64,000 nt of DNA from Parafrankia irregularis (GTDB taxonomy: Bacteria > Actinomycetota > Actinomycetes > Frankiales > Frankiaceae): the NCBI RefSeq assembly GCF_001536285.1, contig NZ_FAOZ01000038.1, forward strand, positions 1 through 64,000, written 5' to 3'. The notes under the pieces are model-generated. The model did not search any database, was not told the origin of the DNA, and was given only the letters and a program-made list of their open reading frames with translations. Below are positions 19,381 through 27,196 of the stretch, piece by piece; the first letter of the stretch is position 1, and each line of letters opens with the position of its first letter. Both the position numbers and the translations under genes were made by a program.

Positions 19381-19508
19381 AGCCCCACCCCTCACAGCAC
19401 TGACGCGACGCGACTATCCGCATACTCTCAGTCGCAGGGCGGGATCGCGACCTCACCGCATCGGCGGAACCGACTTGTCCGAAAAACGCGTGCGATGCAC
19501 CATCGGGG

Positions 19509-20495
19509 TCACTCCGGGTGAAGGCGCGTGTGGGCTCGGGCTCGGGCTGTCTCGAACGCTCGGGTGACGGCCTCCGCCGGGTCGTCGACGATGACGACCG
19601 CATCCAGTCGCCTTCCGCCGGTGGCGACCGGGGCGAAGTCGAGGCCGAAGACCGGCACGCCGTTCTTCTTCGCGAGCAGGACCTCGATGACCGTGCCCGC
19701 GTTGCTGCCGATCACCAGAATGGCATCGGACGACTCCACGACCATCTCGTTTCGTTTCTCTCCGACACCGCTGCAGATCGCGGCGCCGAGATACCGGTTG
19801 GCGGCGGTCCGGTCGTGGCCGGGCAGAATGCCGACGCAGAGGCCGCCTGCCTCCTGAACGCCGAGCGCGACGCCCTCCATGACGCCCCCGCGGCCGCCAC
19901 AGACCACCCGCGCGCCGGTGTGCGCCAACAGATTTCCCACCTGGCGCGCCAGCTCGTACTGGGCCGGCGTCGCCTCGCCGGCTCCGGGGCCGATCACCCC
20001 TATCTGAACCTGGGCGGGGCGGTCTGGAACGGCATCCGTCGCAGCGGCCGGATCCGCGGCGCGGCTCACCCCTCGGTCGGCGTACGCCCATCCCCGCCAC
20101 CGTTCGATCTGGACGAGGATCACCGGGCCGGCTGGAACGGCGGCCCGGTACTGGTCGTACTTCGCCGTCAGGTGCCGGATCGCCGCCGATCTCTCGCCGC
20201 CCGGCGTGTCGACGATGCGGGCCTGGCCATCGGCCCGGACCCACCACAGGCCGTGCCAGTTGTCGGTGTACTGATCAACGAGGAGGCTGACCCGCGGGTT
20301 GGCGGCGATGTTCGCCAGTCGCCGCAGCGCCGCCGTGCGTTTCGGTTTGTGGTCCACAGCGGTCACGACCTGATCGCCGGCCAGCGCGAAGGTCACCGGA
20401 ACCAGGTGGGGTGTGCCGTCGGTTCCGACGGTCGCGAGGCGAGCGACCCGCGCCGCGGCGAACCGGCGGCGGCACTCCTGTTCGCTCAGGTCCAC
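19509..20495 (-). CDS. Fusion of a Rv0121-type PPOX (split-barrel) domain and a LOG/TIGR00725 Rossmann domain
   Basis: 328 residues from GTG 20495. Residues 1-140 are a pyridoxamine-phosphate-oxidase-like split barrel of the Rv0121 (TIGR03668) type: RRRFAAARVARLATVGTDG, PVTFAL, DQYTDNWHGLWWVRADG; that family is thought to bind F420 or flavin. After a short linker, residues 160-328 match the TIGR00725/LOG family: QIGVIGPG, CGGRGGVMEGVALGVQEAGG, GILPGHDRTAANRYL, GEKRNEMVVESSDAILVIG and GTVIEVLLA. LOG proteins hydrolyse cytokinin ribotides or related nucleotides; the TIGR00725 branch has no firm function. The two parts are usually separate genes, so the fusion suggests linked roles. The start codon lies inside a 17-bp tandem duplication (20479-20512). 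Divergent from the MerR-like gene. Confidence 0.9.
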   Translation of the reverse strand: MDLSEQECRRRFAAARVARLATVGTDGTPHLVPVTFALAGDQVVTAVDHKPKRTAALRRLANIAANPRVSLLVDQYTDNWHGLWWVRADGQARIVDTPGGERSAAIRHLTAKYDQYRAAVPAGPVILVQIERWRGWAYADRGVSRAADPAAATDAVPDRPAQVQIGVIGPGAGEATPAQYELARQVGNLLAHTGARVVCGGRGGVMEGVALGVQEAGGLCVGILPGHDRTAANRYLGAAICSGVGEKRNEMVVESSDAILVIGSNAGTVIEVLLAKKNGVPVFGLDFAPVATGGRRLDAVVIVDDPAEAVTRAFETARARAHTRLHPE

Positions 20496-20512
20496 TGTTC
20501 GCTCAGATCCAC
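20479..20512 (-). repeat. 17-bp tandem duplication covering a start codon
   Basis: Two 17-base copies, GTGGACCTGAGCGAACA and GTGGATCTGAGCGAACA (minus-strand reading), lie end to end and differ at one base. The downstream copy supplies the GTG start of the PPOX-LOG gene. The upstream copy starts the same codons in another frame and reaches a TGA after eight codons, overlapping the true start, so it forms a small upstream reading frame. Confidence 0.8.
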
Positions 20513-20620
20513 GTGATGGACGCTAACGATCCGGCCGGCCGACCGCGAGACCTGACGAGACCCATGAAGGCCACTTGCTTCACAGCAAATATCGCAGGAT
20601 TGCCCGGTACGTTGACCGGC

Positions 20621-21334
20621 ATGATCGACGCCTCGACACATTCCACGCAGACCCACCCCGCCGGGGAGGCGGAGGATCCGCTGGTCGGCTACCAGGAGAT
20701 GGCCCAGCGGGCCGGGGTCACCCCGGCCACGCTTCGCAGGTACCGCCGACTGAGACAGCTGCCGGCCCCCGACGACGCCTCGGTGCCCAGCCAGCCACGA
20801 TGGCGCCGAAGCACCTTCGAGAGCTGGCTCGCGACCAGGCCCAGCTCCACGCTGCGCACCCGCGTCATGCCGCGGCCACCAGGCGACGTCGACGTGGAAG
20901 CAAACGTGGAACCAAACCCATACCCAAACCCGGAGCCGGAGCCGGAGCCGGAGCCGGCCGAACCAAGCACGCCACCCGAGCCGTCCGAGCCGTCCGAGTC
21001 GCTGAACGAGACGTACATCGAGATACTTCGCCTGGTTGTCGGCTCAGGCAGCGTCGACACCACCGACCTCCGAGCCGCGCTGTCGCCTCCGCCACCCGTC
21101 GGGGACGGCCGCAACCGGGCGCATCGAGTGTGGCGGGCGCGACAGCTGGAACTCTTCGAGGCCCTTCACGAGCTGAGGACGCGTGGCCTGCTCGACCACG
21201 CACACGACGTCAGCGCGGGCCAGGACCAGGTTTTCCTGACACCCGCAGGGCGAGCCCTCGCCGCCCGGCTGCGAGACATTCCACGACCAGAACAACAAGA
21301 GCTTTATGACTCCTCGGCGCCCTCGCCCTTGTGA
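20621..21334 (+). CDS. MerR/excisionase-like DNA-binding protein
   Basis: 237 residues. After about 25 flexible residues comes a small helix-turn-helix of the MerR/excisionase kind: VGYQEMAQRAGVTPATLRRY, with RRLRQLPAPDD and PRWRRSTFESWLATRP as the wing and following helix. Residues about 100-125 are a repetitive Pro/Glu linker (PEPEPEPEP). The C-terminal 95 residues are helical and may form a second winged helix (NETYIEILRLVVGSGSVDT, ELFEALHELRTRGLLDHAH, DQVFLTPAGRALAARL). Start chosen at ATG 20621 since upstream residues lack coding bias; a TACGTT box just before could serve a leaderless message. Probable transcription regulator or element-encoded accessory; target unknown. Divergent from the PPOX-LOG gene. 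Confidence 0.75.
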   Translation: MIDASTHSTQTHPAGEAEDPLVGYQEMAQRAGVTPATLRRYRRLRQLPAPDDASVPSQPRWRRSTFESWLATRPSSTLRTRVMPRPPGDVDVEANVEPNPYPNPEPEPEPEPAEPSTPPEPSEPSESLNETYIEILRLVVGSGSVDTTDLRAALSPPPPVGDGRNRAHRVWRARQLELFEALHELRTRGLLDHAHDVSAGQDQVFLTPAGRALAARLRDIPRPEQQELYDSSAPSPL

Positions 21335-21344
21335 ACGGCACGCA

Positions 21345-21845
21345 TCAGGCTTCACTTCGGTCGGCGCCGGTTCGTTCCTCGCAGCGGGTGCGCAGACCCT
21401 GGGCCTCGGTGTCGACGTAGCGGCGCACCAGCCGCCCCATGAAAAGAGCCACCACCGGCGCCAGCGGCCCGGTCTGGCGCAGGCTCAGCCGCACCGTGAC
21501 CGGGCCGTCGTTCGGGTCGGGCGTGATGCGGTGGTCGGCGACGGTGGTCATTCCGGTCGCGCGGGAGGTCCAGGTGAAGCCCGCACCCGGGAGCAGATCG
21601 GTCACGGTCCACGTCGCCACCGGCAGCCTGGGCTGCCGGATGCGCACCTTTCCGCCTTCACGCAGCTCGCCGCCCGCGGCTTCGACGGCTTCGACGGCTT
21701 CGACGGCTTCGACGGCTTCGACGGCTTCGACGGCTTCGACGGCGGTCATCGTCGGAGTCCAGGTGGGCCAGCGCTCGACGTCCCGCATCACGGCCCAGAC
21801 CTCATCGGGGGTGGCGTCGATGGTCACCGAGGTCTCGTAGTACAT
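21345..21845 (-). CDS. SRPBCC (START/Bet v1-like) family protein with a (Val-Glu-Ala)7 insertion
   Basis: 166 residues. The fold signature is clear: YYETSVTIDATPDEVWAVM, DVERWPTWTPTM, VRIRQPRLPVATWTVTDL, GFTWTSRATGM, and a closing helix FMGRLVRRYVDTEAQGL. Members bind hydrophobic ligands in a deep cavity. Where relatives have a short strand link after the WPTWTPTM helix, this protein carries seven Val-Glu-Ala units coded by a 9-bp tandem repeat. The helix-prone acidic insert sits near the cavity mouth and may disturb or modify it. Transcribed divergently from the TetR gene at 21941, which probably controls it through the palindromes between them. Cytosolic; ligand unknown. Confidence 0.88.
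   Translation of the reverse strand: MYYETSVTIDATPDEVWAVMRDVERWPTWTPTMTAVEAVEAVEAVEAVEAVEAVEAAGGELREGGKVRIRQPRLPVATWTVTDLLPGAGFTWTSRATGMTTVADHRITPDPNDGPVTVRLSLRQTGPLAPVVALFMGRLVRRYVDTEAQGLRTRCEERTGADRSEA
21679..21741. repeat. 9-bp tandem repeat, 7 exact copies, inside the SRPBCC gene
   Basis: Seven identical copies of gcttcgacg, in frame, coding for Val-Glu-Ala on the minus strand. Exact identity of all copies suggests recent slippage expansion, and the length may vary between strains. Confidence 0.95.
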
Positions 21846-21910
21846 CGGGGATACCTCCCAGAGGCGCGATCAAAGGCTCATGGACGGCTACCCGCAGCCG
21901 CCCACGTTCT

Positions 21911-21931
21911 GTACCACGTGGTACATGTACC
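21911..21931. promoter_or_regulatory. Overlapping palindromes, likely TetR operator
   Basis: Between the divergent SRPBCC and TetR genes, GTACCACGTGGTAC (21911-21924) and GGTACATGTACC (21920-21931) are both perfect palindromes and overlap. A further GGTAC half-site follows at 21936. The block ends 9 bases before the TetR start codon, a usual place for autoregulation. Binding is inferred, not shown. Confidence 0.6.
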
Positions 21932-21940
21932 ATCCGGTAC

Positions 21941-22555
21941 ATGTCGTCGCAAGGTCCGCCATCGGACAGCCCGCCCGACAGCGCGCGACAGCGCCTGCTG
22001 GGGGACGTCATCGCCCACCTCACCGCACACGGAATCGGCGACGTGAGCCTGCGGCAGCTGGCCACCGCGATCGGCACCAGCCACCGCATGCTCATCTACC
22101 ACTTCGGCTCCCGCGACGGCCTCCTCGTCGAGGTCGTCCGTGCGATGGAGGAACAGCAACGCGCCGCGTTCGCCGAGATGCGCCGTGAGCCGGCGACGTC
22201 CGCCGCCGAGCTGGGCCGCCGGATGTGGCGACAGCTGCGCCAGCCGGAGCTGGCGCCGTTCGAGCGCCTCTTCTTCGAGATCTACACCCAGGCGCTGCAG
22301 GGCCGCGCCTACGCCCAGCCCCTGCTCGACGGAGTCGTCGACGACTGGCTCGGCCCGATGACCGACTTCCTCACCCGCGACGGCCTCGAGCCCACCGCCG
22401 CACGCGCCCAGGCCCGCCTCTCACTCGCCGCCACCCGCGGGCTCCTCCTGGACCTCCTCGCCACCGGCGACCAGGAAGGCGTCGACCAGGCCATGGAACA
22501 CATGCTCACCTTGTTCACCCATCTCACCCGCTCAGGTGACCGGGAGCCTCGCTGA
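21941..22555 (+). CDS. TetR/AcrR family transcriptional regulator
   Basis: 204 residues. The N-terminal helix-turn-helix is standard: RQRLLGDVIAHLTAHGIGDV, SLRQLATAIGTSHRMLIYHF, GSRDGLLVEVVRAM. The C-terminal helical ligand domain (about residues 65-200) includes PFERLFFEIYTQALQ and a closing RLSLAATRGLLLDLLATGD. It stands head to head with the SRPBCC gene and sits 9 bases after two overlapping palindromes, so control of itself and that neighbour is likely. The ligand is unknown; it could be the same hydrophobic compound bound by the SRPBCC protein. Confidence 0.92.
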   Translation: MSSQGPPSDSPPDSARQRLLGDVIAHLTAHGIGDVSLRQLATAIGTSHRMLIYHFGSRDGLLVEVVRAMEEQQRAAFAEMRREPATSAAELGRRMWRQLRQPELAPFERLFFEIYTQALQGRAYAQPLLDGVVDDWLGPMTDFLTRDGLEPTAARAQARLSLAATRGLLLDLLATGDQEGVDQAMEHMLTLFTHLTRSGDREPR

Positions 22556-22624
22556 AGCCCGGCGGCAACACGCCCACCCAGACGACGCGCCCACCCAGCT
22601 GCGCCACGCGGACCGTGGATGGCG

Positions 22625-24310
22625 TCAGCTGATCGTGAGGGATCCCCCCGCTGCGCCCGCGTCGGCGATGGCCAGGCAGCTGGTCGCGCGGGCGATCAGC
22701 CACAGATGCTGCTGGTAGGAGTTGGCGCTGTAGCTTTCGCCCGGTGCGACGACGGGCGCGTAGCTCACCCGCGCGCCGTAGAAGTCCAGCCAGTAGATCC
22801 GGACGGGTTCCGGGCTCTGGTTCACGAAGGTCACCCGGACACCCGTCGTCGTACGACCTGAGGTGACAGCGCCCTCGTCCGCGCATGGCCGGCGCGCGAG
22901 AGAGCCGGTGAAGGAGAAGACGTGGGCGGCGGTCTGCGCCGGCGACCCCGGCGCGGCCGGCGTTTCATCGCGCGTGATCGGGGGCCGGCTGGTCCCTGCG
23001 TGAGCCGTGCCGCGGGCTGTCCCGGGCACGGTCTCGGTGTTCGCCCGCGGCGGCCCATCTACCGGCGGGGCTGTCGAGGGAGACGGGGACAGGACGGCCG
23101 CCGTGGGACCGGATGTCGTCACCGACGGGGCCGCGGCGGCCGAGGAGGACGCGGAGGCGGTGGAGAGCGGCGCGCCGACAGTCGCGGTGCCGGTCAGATG
23201 ATCCGGCTTCCCGCCCGCGACCACCACGGACGCGGTGACCATGGCTGCCACCGCGAGCACGACGAACCCCGCTGCGAGGCGCCCTCGTCGGCCGCGGCTC
23301 CATCGGCGAGGCGACCAGCCGACCGGCACCCGTTCGGCAGGTGGGGCAGCCCCGGGTCGGGCGGGCGCGGGTGAGGCGCCGGCCATTGGCTCCGCGTTCT
23401 CCGTGACACAGGACGCAAGCGCCGTCGCCACGGCGGAGTCCTCGTCGCGCAGCGCGGCGGCGAGCACGGTTGGCGGCCAGGACGGACCGGTGAGCACCTT
23501 CGTCGCCTGGTCGGCCGAGATCAGACGTTCCAGCAGCGCGCGTGGTGTCGGTCGAGCGGCCTGCTCCTTCGCGAGACAGTCCGCGACGATCCCGCGCAGT
23601 GTGCCGGGGATCCCGTCGAGATCCGGCTCGGCGTGCACAACCCGGTACACCTGCGCGGGCGTCGGGCCGACACCGAACGGCTCGCGGCCGGTCGCGGCAT
23701 AGGCGACGAGCGCGCCGAGGGAGAAGACGTCGCTGGGCGCGCCCGCCTCGGCCCCGGTCATCTGCTCGGGTGACATGAAGCCGGGCGAGCCGATCACCGC
23801 ACCGGTCCTGGTGAGCACGCTGGCGTCGGCGGCCCGGGAGACACCGAAGTCGATCACCTTGGGGCCGTCCACCGCCAGCATGACGTTGGACGGTTTGAGG
23901 TCACGGTGCACGATGCCGGCATCGTGTATCGCGATCAGCGCCTCCGCGAGCCCTGCGGCAAGCGTGGTCAGCGCCGCCTCCTGGAGCGGTCCGTGGCGGG
24001 TGACCGTCACCGCGAGGGACAGGCCGGAGACGTAGGCGGTGGCGAGCCACGGGGACGTCGTGTCAAGATCGGCGTCGATGACCGCCGCGGTGTGGCGGCC
24101 GCCCACCGCACGGGCCGCCGCCACCTCCCGGGCGAACCGGGCGCGGAAGTCAGGACTGTCGGCGAGCTCGGGCCGGATGACCTTCACCGCGGCCAGCCTC
24201 CCGGCCGCGGTGCGCCCCAGGTAGACCCGGCCCATCCCACCGGCGCCCAGCCGCCCCACCACCTGGTACGGGCCGATGCGGACCGGGTCGTCAGTGCGCA
24301 GCGATTCCAT
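22625..24310 (-). CDS. Transmembrane Ser/Thr protein kinase with VHL beta-like extracellular domain
   Basis: 561 residues from ATG 24310. Kinase domain (about 10-265): GRLGAGGMG, AAVKVIR, IVHRDLKPSNV, DFGVSR, GSPGFMSPEQ, all complete. A Pro/Arg-rich stretch leads to one membrane span (RLAAGFVVLAVAAMVTASVVVAG) and a long Ser/Thr/Pro linker. The last 80 residues resemble the beta domain of the von Hippel-Lindau protein: VRVTFVNQSPEPVRIYWLDF, then VAPGESYSANSYQQHLW. In animal VHL this fold binds hydroxyproline peptides; bacterial copies are known from sequence only. The domain should lie outside the membrane and act as a ligand or cell-wall sensor. The gene is divergent from the CoA-transferase operon. 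A longer upstream reading is open but is not kinase-like. Confidence 0.92.
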   Translation of the reverse strand: MESLRTDDPVRIGPYQVVGRLGAGGMGRVYLGRTAAGRLAAVKVIRPELADSPDFRARFAREVAAARAVGGRHTAAVIDADLDTTSPWLATAYVSGLSLAVTVTRHGPLQEAALTTLAAGLAEALIAIHDAGIVHRDLKPSNVMLAVDGPKVIDFGVSRAADASVLTRTGAVIGSPGFMSPEQMTGAEAGAPSDVFSLGALVAYAATGREPFGVGPTPAQVYRVVHAEPDLDGIPGTLRGIVADCLAKEQAARPTPRALLERLISADQATKVLTGPSWPPTVLAAALRDEDSAVATALASCVTENAEPMAGASPAPARPGAAPPAERVPVGWSPRRWSRGRRGRLAAGFVVLAVAAMVTASVVVAGGKPDHLTGTATVGAPLSTASASSSAAAAPSVTTSGPTAAVLSPSPSTAPPVDGPPRANTETVPGTARGTAHAGTSRPPITRDETPAAPGSPAQTAAHVFSFTGSLARRPCADEGAVTSGRTTTGVRVTFVNQSPEPVRIYWLDFYGARVSYAPVVAPGESYSANSYQQHLWLIARATSCLAIADAGAAGGSLTIS

Positions 24311-24536
24311 GCCGGCCGCCCCCCGATGGCGCAACACATCACCGAGAACGGATTCGCTTCGGCGCTGCCGCCAGCATATTGCCGAGTCGACAGGTGAATC
24401 GATCCCCAGCTCATGGCTACCGGATCCGCGGTCATCGGCGCGGCCGGTCACGAGGCTTACTCCGGATGGGGCGCAGCCACAATCGGACATACCAGGACAC
24501 ATATCAGCAATTAGGTCAGGCCTATGGACTTTTCTG

Positions 24537-24548
24537 TCAAGCGCTTGA
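24537..24548. promoter_or_regulatory. 12-bp perfect palindrome upstream of the CoA-transferase operon
   Basis: TCAAGCGCTTGA reads the same on both strands and can be extended on each side with one mismatch. It lies about 50 bases before the GTG of the first CoA-transferase gene, in the gap shared with the kinase gene. It is a good candidate operator; the TetR gene at 28692-29447 is the nearest regulator. Confidence 0.5.
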
Positions 24549-24598
24549 TAGAAACTGGCTCCGCAGATCCGCCGAGGTACAAACCGAGGAGGCAGCGC

Positions 24599-25933
24599 GT
24601 GGTCGGACAGTCGTCAGGACCCGCGGAAGAAACGGTCGACCGTTGGGCGGGGTGCCCACCTGACCTCGAAGCACGGTCGGACGCGTTACGACGCATCCGG
24701 GTGTGCGACCTGAGCGGCCAGCTCGCCGGGGCCGGCTCCACCAGGCTCCTCGCCGCGTTCGGCGCTCAGGTGATCCGAGTCGAGGACCCGGCGACCAGGG
24801 GCGGCTGGGACATCGTCCGCGGGGCCCAGCCGTTCCATGACGATCGCCGCGGTATCGAGTTCGGCGCCACCTTCAACAACCACAACACCGAGAAGCTGGG
24901 AGTCACCCTCAACCTGCGCACCGAACGCGGCCGGGACCTGCTCACCCGGCTGATCGCGGTGTCGGACGTCGTCACCGAGAACTTCGCCGGCGGAGTGTTC
25001 GCCCGCCTCGGCTTCCCGTACGAGCGGCTGCGGGAGATCAGGCCCGACATCGTCTACGTCTCGCACAGCGGCTTCGGGGCCACCGGGCCATACCGGGACT
25101 TCCGCACCTGGGGGCCGATCGTGCAGGCCGTCAGCGGCCTCACCTTCACCTCGGGGCTGGCGGGACATCCGCCGACCGGCTGGGGCTTCTCGTACATGGA
25201 CCACATGGGCGCCTACGCGATGGCGGTCGCGATCCTGGCCGCGCTGTGGCACCGCGACCAAACCGGCGAGGGACAGTGGGTCGACCTGTCCGGCGTCGAG
25301 GCAGGACTCGCTCTGACCGGCCCGGACATCCTGGATCATCATGTGAACGGCCGACCGCCCCGCGCCGCCGGCTCGGTCGACTCCAACCGCGATGCCGACT
25401 CCCCGATGGCGCCGCACGGGATCTACCCCGCCCGTGGGGAGGATCGCTGGATCGCGGTGGCCTGCCGCGATGATCACGACTGGCGACTGCTGGCGGGCGA
25501 GATCGGCCAGCCGTGGGCAACCGCCGGGGAACTGGCGACGCTGGCCGCCCGGCTCGCCGGCCAGGACATGCTGGACGCCCGGCTGGCCGCCTGGACCGCC
25601 GGCTTCGACAACCACGAGCTCGCCGGCCGGCTGGTTGCCGCCGGCATCCCGGCCAGCCCGGTTCGCACGCCGGCCGAACGCATCGACGGCACAGCAGCCG
25701 AACGCGCCGACGGCACGCCCGCGACGTCCGACTGGGGTCTGTGGCCGACGGTCCAGCATCCCGACATCGGCCCGGCCCGGGTCGACGGGATCCCGGTGCA
25801 CCTGTCCGAGACCGACTGGTCGCTGCGTCGCGGCGCACCCCGGCTCGGCGAGCACAACCGGTACGTCCTGGGTGACCTGCTGGGTGTCGACGACGCTGAG
25901 CTGAGTGAGCTGGCAGCGGAGGGCGTCGTATGA
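24599..25933 (+). CDS. Class III (CaiB/BaiF) CoA-transferase, subunit with catalytic Asp
   Basis: 444 residues from a GTG preceded by GAGGAGG at 6 bases; an ATG further upstream is in frame but would place the palindrome inside the gene. Family features: RVCDLSGQLAGAGSTRLLAA, AFGAQVIRVEDP, NNHNTEKLGVTLNLRTERG, VTENFAGGVFARLGF, HSGFGATGPY. The catalytic Asp is at about residue 201 (YMDHMGAYAMAVAILAAL), 11 residues before ILAAL as in formyl-CoA transferase. It transfers CoA between carboxylic acids. The next gene starts inside its stop codon (ATGA), so the two subunits are probably made together. Substrate unknown. Confidence 0.92.
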   Translation: MVGQSSGPAEETVDRWAGCPPDLEARSDALRRIRVCDLSGQLAGAGSTRLLAAFGAQVIRVEDPATRGGWDIVRGAQPFHDDRRGIEFGATFNNHNTEKLGVTLNLRTERGRDLLTRLIAVSDVVTENFAGGVFARLGFPYERLREIRPDIVYVSHSGFGATGPYRDFRTWGPIVQAVSGLTFTSGLAGHPPTGWGFSYMDHMGAYAMAVAILAALWHRDQTGEGQWVDLSGVEAGLALTGPDILDHHVNGRPPRAAGSVDSNRDADSPMAPHGIYPARGEDRWIAVACRDDHDWRLLAGEIGQPWATAGELATLAARLAGQDMLDARLAAWTAGFDNHELAGRLVAAGIPASPVRTPAERIDGTAAERADGTPATSDWGLWPTVQHPDIGPARVDGIPVHLSETDWSLRRGAPRLGEHNRYVLGDLLGVDDAELSELAAEGVV

Positions 25934-27159
25934 ACGGCCCGCTGGACCGGTTACGGGTCCTGGAGATCGCCGGGGAGTTCTCCGCGTACCCGAGCAAGCT
26001 CCTGGCGGACCTCGGGGCCGACGTCATCGTCGTCGAACCACCGCACGGGGCGGCCACCCGTTCCCGGGGGCCGTTCGCGGACGACCAGCCCGGGCCTGAG
26101 GCGAGCCTGTACTGGCGGCACTACAACACCTCCAAACGCGGGATCGTCCTCGACCTCACCGAGGACGCGGGCCGCGAGCGCCTCCACCACCTGCTCGCGA
26201 AGTGCGACGTCCTCATCGAGGGAATGCCCGGCTCCGAGGTCACCGCCGCCCTCGGGCTTGACCCGGGGACGTTCACGGCCACCTTCCCGTCTCTCGTCTG
26301 GGTCTCGGTGACACCCTTCGGCCGGCGCGGCGCGCCACCGGACGTCCCCACCACCGATCTCACCCTGCTGGCCGGCGGGGGCCCGGTGCTCACCTGCGGT
26401 TACGACGACCACTCGCTGCCACCGGTCCGCGGCGGCGGCAACCAGAGCGTGCACGTCGGCGGGATGTTCGCGGTGACGGCCGCCCTCACCGCGCTGCTGA
26501 ACCGCACCGTCTCCGGCCGTGGTCAGCACGTCGACGTCAGCATCGACGCGGCGCTGAACGTCTCCTGCGAGACCGCCACCACCCACCAGCTCACCGACGG
26601 TGGTGTCGTGCAGCGCCAGACCGGACGGCACGCGATGGTGACGCCGACGGCGCCGACCCAGGTCCGCGCCGCCGACGGCAACTACGTGGTGCTCGGCTTC
26701 CCGCCGCGCGCGGCCGAGGACTACGCGTCCATCCTCGAATGGATCGACCTCGTCGGGATCCGCGACGACTTCCCGGACGCCGTGCTGCTGGAGATGGGCG
26801 TCGAGCGTGGCGGGGTCGGTGTCGTGGAGCTCGGGACGGATCCGATCGCGCAGCAGATCTGGAACGCCGCCCGTGACGCCATGGTGCTGCTGGCCGAGCG
26901 GACGCCGGCCTACGAGTACTTCCTGGGCTGCCAGCGCCGCGGCCTGGTCGCCGGGTTCGTCGCCGCCCCGGAGGCGGTGATCCACGACCCGCACCTGGTC
27001 GCCCGCGACTTCGCCACGAAGGTCACCGACCCGCATACCGGCCGCGAGGAGATGCACCCCGGCGCGCCCTACCGTTTCACCCACACCCCCTGGCGGATCT
27101 CACGCCGCGCGCCCCGGCTCGGTGAGCACACCGACGCCGTTCTCGACGACGCCGGATGA
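25930..27159 (+). CDS. Class III (CaiB/BaiF) CoA-transferase homologue lacking the catalytic Asp
   Basis: 409 residues; its ATG overlaps the stop of the upstream CoA-transferase by four bases. Family features: RVLEIAGEFSAYPSKLLADL, ADVIVVEPP, YNTSKRGIVLDL, LIEGMPGSEV, VSVTPFGRRG, SGRGQHVDVS, RRAPRLGEH. At the position of the catalytic Asp, 11 residues before ALTAL, there is Val174 (QSVHVGGMFAV), so this chain should not act alone. Some CoA-transferases such as BbsEF pair one active and one inactive-looking chain. I infer a similar heteromer with the preceding gene product. A binding-protein gene follows 37 bases later. Confidence 0.9.
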   Translation: MNGPLDRLRVLEIAGEFSAYPSKLLADLGADVIVVEPPHGAATRSRGPFADDQPGPEASLYWRHYNTSKRGIVLDLTEDAGRERLHHLLAKCDVLIEGMPGSEVTAALGLDPGTFTATFPSLVWVSVTPFGRRGAPPDVPTTDLTLLAGGGPVLTCGYDDHSLPPVRGGGNQSVHVGGMFAVTAALTALLNRTVSGRGQHVDVSIDAALNVSCETATTHQLTDGGVVQRQTGRHAMVTPTAPTQVRAADGNYVVLGFPPRAAEDYASILEWIDLVGIRDDFPDAVLLEMGVERGGVGVVELGTDPIAQQIWNAARDAMVLLAERTPAYEYFLGCQRRGLVAGFVAAPEAVIHDPHLVARDFATKVTDPHTGREEMHPGAPYRFTHTPWRISRRAPRLGEHTDAVLDDAG

Positions 27160-27196
27160 ACCTTTTCCAACCAACCTCACCCAGATTGGCTGAATC

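Noticed and set aside
20411-20620. Longer N-terminus of the MerR-like protein
   Set aside because: It runs across the start region of the divergent PPOX-LOG gene and lacks family resemblance; ATG 20621 is preferred.
21679-21741. CRISPR array
   Set aside because: Units are 9 bases, contiguous, without spacers, and in frame within a gene.
24524-24598. ATG 24524 as start of the first CoA-transferase
   Set aside because: It would add 25 residues unlike the family, has no ribosome site and would place the palindrome in the coding region; GTG 24599 has GAGGAGG.
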